DNA of 64,000 nt from Nemania diffusa (lineage: Eukaryota > Ascomycota > Sordariomycetes > Xylariales > Xylariaceae). This document shows, piece by piece, positions 60,458 to 64,000 of this stretch. The stretch spans positions 4,540,001-4,604,000 of the forward strand of contig JBBPUQ010000004.1 in NCBI GenBank assembly GCA_038501195.1, given 5' to 3'. The position numbers and the translations under genes are program-made. The notes under the pieces were generated by a model that was given only the letters and a program-made list of their open reading frames with translations, did not search any database and was not told the DNA's origin. Every line of letters starts with the position of its first letter. The first letter of the stretch is position 1.

Positions 60458-62085
60458 ATGCCAGTTTATATGTCTGCCGCCTGCTGTTTCTCTTCTAAAC
60501 GACGCAGAATGATAACCCGCAGCCAAACCAGGTCAAAGGCCTCATGGATATCTTTCCCTGCAGAGATTCGCCTCATCATCTTGGCGATAATCGCACATCA
60601 GAAACATCCTGGCTGGGCTTCTCTTGCGTCTGTATGCAGAGAATGGCAGCACGTTTTAGAGAAGGTTAATTTCCACAAGATAAAGCTGCGAGTATCTTGT
60701 CTCGACGATTTCGAACATATCGCTACGCTACAAAAGAGAGGGATTATTCGCCACATCTGTCTCAATGTTGAATTACCACGATACACGTCCACATGTTGCT
60801 CAAAACGACGTTCACCATCAGCAAATATTAGCTCTATCGTCAGCGATGGGATATGGAAACTTTTTTCTATTCTCAGTACTTGGACGCCAGCGAATAACTT
60901 AGCACTGGAGATCAATGTATACTCTCCTAGCGACTGCGAACATTGGTTTAAGAACATATACTTGTCCTCCGATGATGTTAAACACCATGAGGACCCAATG
61001 CCGAATGCGTGGAGAACTGGAAGCCAGGATCATGACCCGCAGCATGGCTGGATGCATGGTCAGCAAATTAAAGGTCCTCCAAAAACAGCTATGCTACAAC
61101 TCTTCCGACCTATCCGGTTAAGGTTTCAAGGAATGTTGCCTCGAGTTAAGGCAGTCACCTGCCTCATTATCCGTCGACAACTCCGGCGTTGTATTTCTCC
61201 ATCGGGATTGGGCCTGTTGCTCAGCAGCTTTGATCGTCTAGAGCATATATCCTATGAGCCATGGGCGCCATATGAAGTTGCGAACAGAGAATTTCATGAG
61301 CGAGGTACGACCCACGCCTATAGCTGGAATTATGAATTTCATCTTTTTACTATGTTAAATACACCCTGATCATCCATGACTGATGTTTAGAGATAGGTCT
61401 TTCTTTTGCAATGCGAAATCATCTTCCGGATACTCTCAACAGATTAATAATATTTGAGGACTCCTATGAATCCTATGATTTATTTCCAAAGCGGCCGGCC
61501 TATATACCCTGGTTTAATTTGGTTGATTCTAGCGAAGGTCTTGGTGCGGTTTTCGCATCTAAAAGTCTCGACTTACAACTCCTTTCTATCTCCTTTATGA
61601 TTAATGCCGAAGAACTTTTTCAACACTGTCAGTCGACGTGGAGCTGGTTACATCTGCAATCTCTCGCGCTTACATCGCAGCTCCTGCAGGACGATCGGGA
61701 AAAGCGCAACCAGATTGAAGCTTTGCTATGCCAAGCCAGGGTTTTTGTACAGAAAATGCCCAAGCTACACACATTTGTGCTTTGGAATGGTGGAAAAGCA
61801 CATGCTTGTGCATTTATATATCGTATAAACAGAAACAGTGCTTCGATTACTTGGCGCGGAACGTGGCATCTAGAGTTAAGTCCTCTGGTAGTCAAATTAT
61901 GGCAACTCGCTGCCTCGAAGCTGCCTTGTTCTGAATTTTCTGAGCTTCAAATAAAGCAGGAATATATTCGAGAGGTTATAAAATCTCGCGGAGATGCAAT
62001 TTATTATCTAAAACTGCCTTGTCAAGTTATTGATCCTGCGTCACTTTGGCAAATCCGGAGAGAAGGATACAGTTTAGCGGAGTAA
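60458..62085 (+). CDS. F-box-type fungal protein
   Basis: Two exons, 60458-61304 and 61391-62085; the 86-bp intron is phase 1, GTACGA to TTTAG. Length is 513 residues from the first ATG, or 496 from Met18 at 60509, which I prefer because of the TATA position. The N-terminus shows an F-box-like helix pair: FPAEIRLIILAIIAHQKHPGW then ASLASVCREWQHVLE. The rest lacks clear LRRs but has conserved blocks (VSCLDDFEHI, WKLFSILSTWTP, HGWMHGQQI, LIIRRQLRRCISPSGLGLLL, LEHISYEPW, then DTLNRLIIFED). I remember this order from a large Sordariomycete family of uncharacterised F-box proteins. The expected role is as an SCF substrate adaptor, with targets unknown. Composition is AT-richer than the neighbours. 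Confidence 0.82.
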
Positions 62086-63016
62086 TATATTATATTGCAA
62101 CCTTTTGTTCAGTTTCCTCCATAACGTGGTGCCCATTGTCAAAAGGTAAAAAGATAATATGCGTAAACCGCACGAAACCTCTGAGTGATTGCTACGCTTT
62201 AATCGATTATTAAGTAAAGGAGGATGTTAATAGGTGGGTGCGGGACCTAAAACGAAAGAAAGACACAAAGGCAAAAAGGGGGACCAGTAACCTGTTAGAG
62301 AGTAGGTATACTAGCGGCAGGAAAAATACGTTAGATACAGCAGATTTACAGATCTAGTACAGCCGTTTTTTCCCTTTGTATAAATTGTCCGTAACGGATT
62401 AAAAGCGGCGAGTGCTCTAAGCCTAATCTATATGTTTGGATTTCGCAAGCTACCTAACCGCCACATTTTTAAGGTTGTTTGCCCTTAATTAACTATAACT
62501 TCGTGCATATCATACTAGTTTCAACAGAGCAAAAAAGGTAATTTCAAGGTAAAGAGTGTTATAGATCACAATTATTCATCGTCTATCTATATACCTAGGT
62601 AGTTTATTCCCACGACCTAGTATCAAACGAGTGCAGTCCCGAAGCGAATATTTCGTTGCCTATTACATGTTCTCTAGATACAAAAAGCCAGCGACCAGAG
62701 TCCTATGTCTAAACCACTGGCTCTACCTGCCGACATTATATTTTCTGCGCAAATGTGCGTCATCTCACTTTTCCTTGTAGCCTCCCCCATGGGTATCAAT
62801 TCGTCTCCACTCTCCTTATAAATCTGCACAAGGGCGCCGCGTGCATCCTCTGCATCGACCCTCAGGTCGGTATTTGCTGTTTAATTTGCACCATGGCCTC
62901 GTAGGCCTCGGGGTCATGATGGAAAGGAGCATGTCCTAAAATCCCCCTATATATCTGTTGCATGTTTCTATACCTGAATCACGTAGATAGCGTTAGATGT
63001 CATAGTCCTAGTAGAC
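62086..63016. other. Convergent 3' spacer
   Basis: 930 bp between two stops that face each other; AT-rich, with no gene supported. Confidence 0.5.
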
Positions 63017-64000
63017 TTAGACAACCATTGCTACTGTCGAGAGCAACGATACAAGTAGTGCGATAGAGCACTTAGCATCAAGCTTGCCTCCGGATGAGTG
63101 CGTAGATGAAGGCGATGGGCTTTGTTGGGCACTACCGGCTGTCGGACGTTCTATAGCCGAGGTCGTCATTGATGGTGTTTCGTATCCGTTCAGTCCTGAT
63201 GAAGTATCTGTCGGAGTAGCACTCGTCGAAGCTGAACCTGTCGATACAGTAGCAGCAGATGTTGCCGTAGGAGTAGTAGTCATCGTGGTGCTTGGCTCAG
63301 TAGTTTTTTCGACTGCTTTGGCGGCGAAGCCTATTATTTGTTAGTCGCGATGTCAGGGACTGAAAAGCTATTTGAGCCAGTGGTTGGCAAGACTTACCAA
63401 TTCGCCCATTGTCCACGTCGAAGATACTGTAGACGTTCTTTAAGAACACGTCTCCAAGTAACCATCCGCCGGGAACATACTCCACGCCATAAATGTTACC
63501 CGTGCAGACACCATTGCTGTCAGGCGCAGACACAAAATCTTTGGAAGACACGCTCCAGCTCTGTCCTGAAAAGGCAAACGCTACTTTGCTGTCGGTATCA
63601 CAAGGGATGGTGTAGGTCGACCCGTCTTTCGAGGCAGAACCAGGTATTAGGTTATACATGACCTTGACATCTTCAGGGGGTCCAAACACAAAACTTGTGC
63701 CAGTATCGATGTAAGCCGACCTCCCCGTGATCCCAGCTGACTCGCCGCCGACCGTGATGTCGTCCATGGCAATCGTCCAAGCACTATCCGACTTAACCGA
63801 CGAATACGTGACATCCCCTGTATACTTGGATGGATCTAGCGCGCCGAAGACGATTTCCCCGTCATTTATGCCATCTGAGCTCCTCGACAGGCTTACGCCA
63901 AACATGTTCGAATCGATCAACTTGGCATTCTTGACGGCGCTTAGCCAAGTGTCGTCGCTGGTTGCTAGGCCCAGGATACCGTCAAATGGAAACTGCGTGA
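63017..64000 (-). CDS. GPI-anchored-type aspartic protease (pepsin family A1), 5' truncated
   Basis: The visible part is exons 64000-63398 and 63330-63017 on the minus strand, with a 67-bp GTAAGT/TAG intron; the N-terminus, including the signal peptide and first catalytic Asp, is off the window. Present are FPFDGILGLA, SLSRSSDGINDGEIVFGALD, and the second catalytic motif AYIDTGTSFVFGPP, followed by [46 protein letters not shown]. The Ser/Thr/Pro-rich tail with a Ser-Gly-Gly spacer and a short hydrophobic end (SIALLVSLLSTVAMVV) predicts GPI attachment, as in yapsins and OpsB. The enzyme would act at the cell surface or wall, processing secreted or wall proteins. Cysteine count and the first half cannot be checked. 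Confidence 0.88.

Overview
The window looks like nuclear DNA of a filamentous ascomycete (Pezizomycotina, probably Sordariomycetes). The genes carry many short introns (about 50-200 bp) with GTRNGT donors, CTAAC/CTGAC-type branch sites and YAG acceptors. Spacers are long. The predicted proteins are typically fungal: ELP1/IKI3, RHO1, an Ime2-type kinase, a YPD1 phosphotransfer protein, a fungal mitoribosomal L40 and several proteins known only in fungi. Species cannot be read from the sequence. I resolved 19 protein genes; the first and the last run off the window. All exon joins were deduced by eye from frame, splice signals and family continuity.

Layout. 1-5.2 kb looks accessory: a truncated fungal-only gene, a degenerate foldback inverted repeat, and an aminoglycoside-phosphotransferase-like kinase gene, followed by a 2 kb spacer. 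5.2-13.8 kb holds an eight-exon MFS sugar transporter (+), then two minus-strand genes: a large low-complexity protein with a split DUF7514-like domain, and an Stc1-domain zinc protein with a poly-acidic tract. 13.8-20.6 kb is a gene desert leading into the Ime2-like kinase (20.6-23.1). An Hsp70-like ATPase (24.6-26.9) and a small C-x2-C/H-x3-H protein (29.7-30.3) follow.

32.6-37.2 kb is a minus-strand trio: a coiled-coil fungal protein, an ASCC1/AKAP7-like 2H phosphoesterase with a GC-AG intron, and the phosphorelay protein YPD1 with a 15-nt first exon. After a 4 kb spacer come a DUF3984-like gene (-) and ELP1 (+), transcribed divergently. Mitoribosomal L40 (-) converges on ELP1. RHO1 (51.6-52.6) contains a 28-nt microexon. 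A 5 kb spacer holds a two-exon gene for a 29-residue zinc-ribbon-like peptide (54.5-54.7). An AVT-type vacuolar amino-acid transporter (-), an F-box-type protein (+) and a GPI-type aspartic protease (-, cut by the right edge) end the window.

The genes form no cluster or operon. Most are housekeeping or signalling genes: tRNA modification, mitochondrial translation, cell-wall integrity, osmotic phosphorelay, sporulation-type kinase. The least explained items are the 29-residue peptide, the foldback repeat in front of the kinase-like gene, the abrupt GC-rich blocks inside single exons, and the many intergenic CCTACCTAGGTAGG-type motifs. No tRNA, rRNA, CRISPR array or intact transposon was seen.
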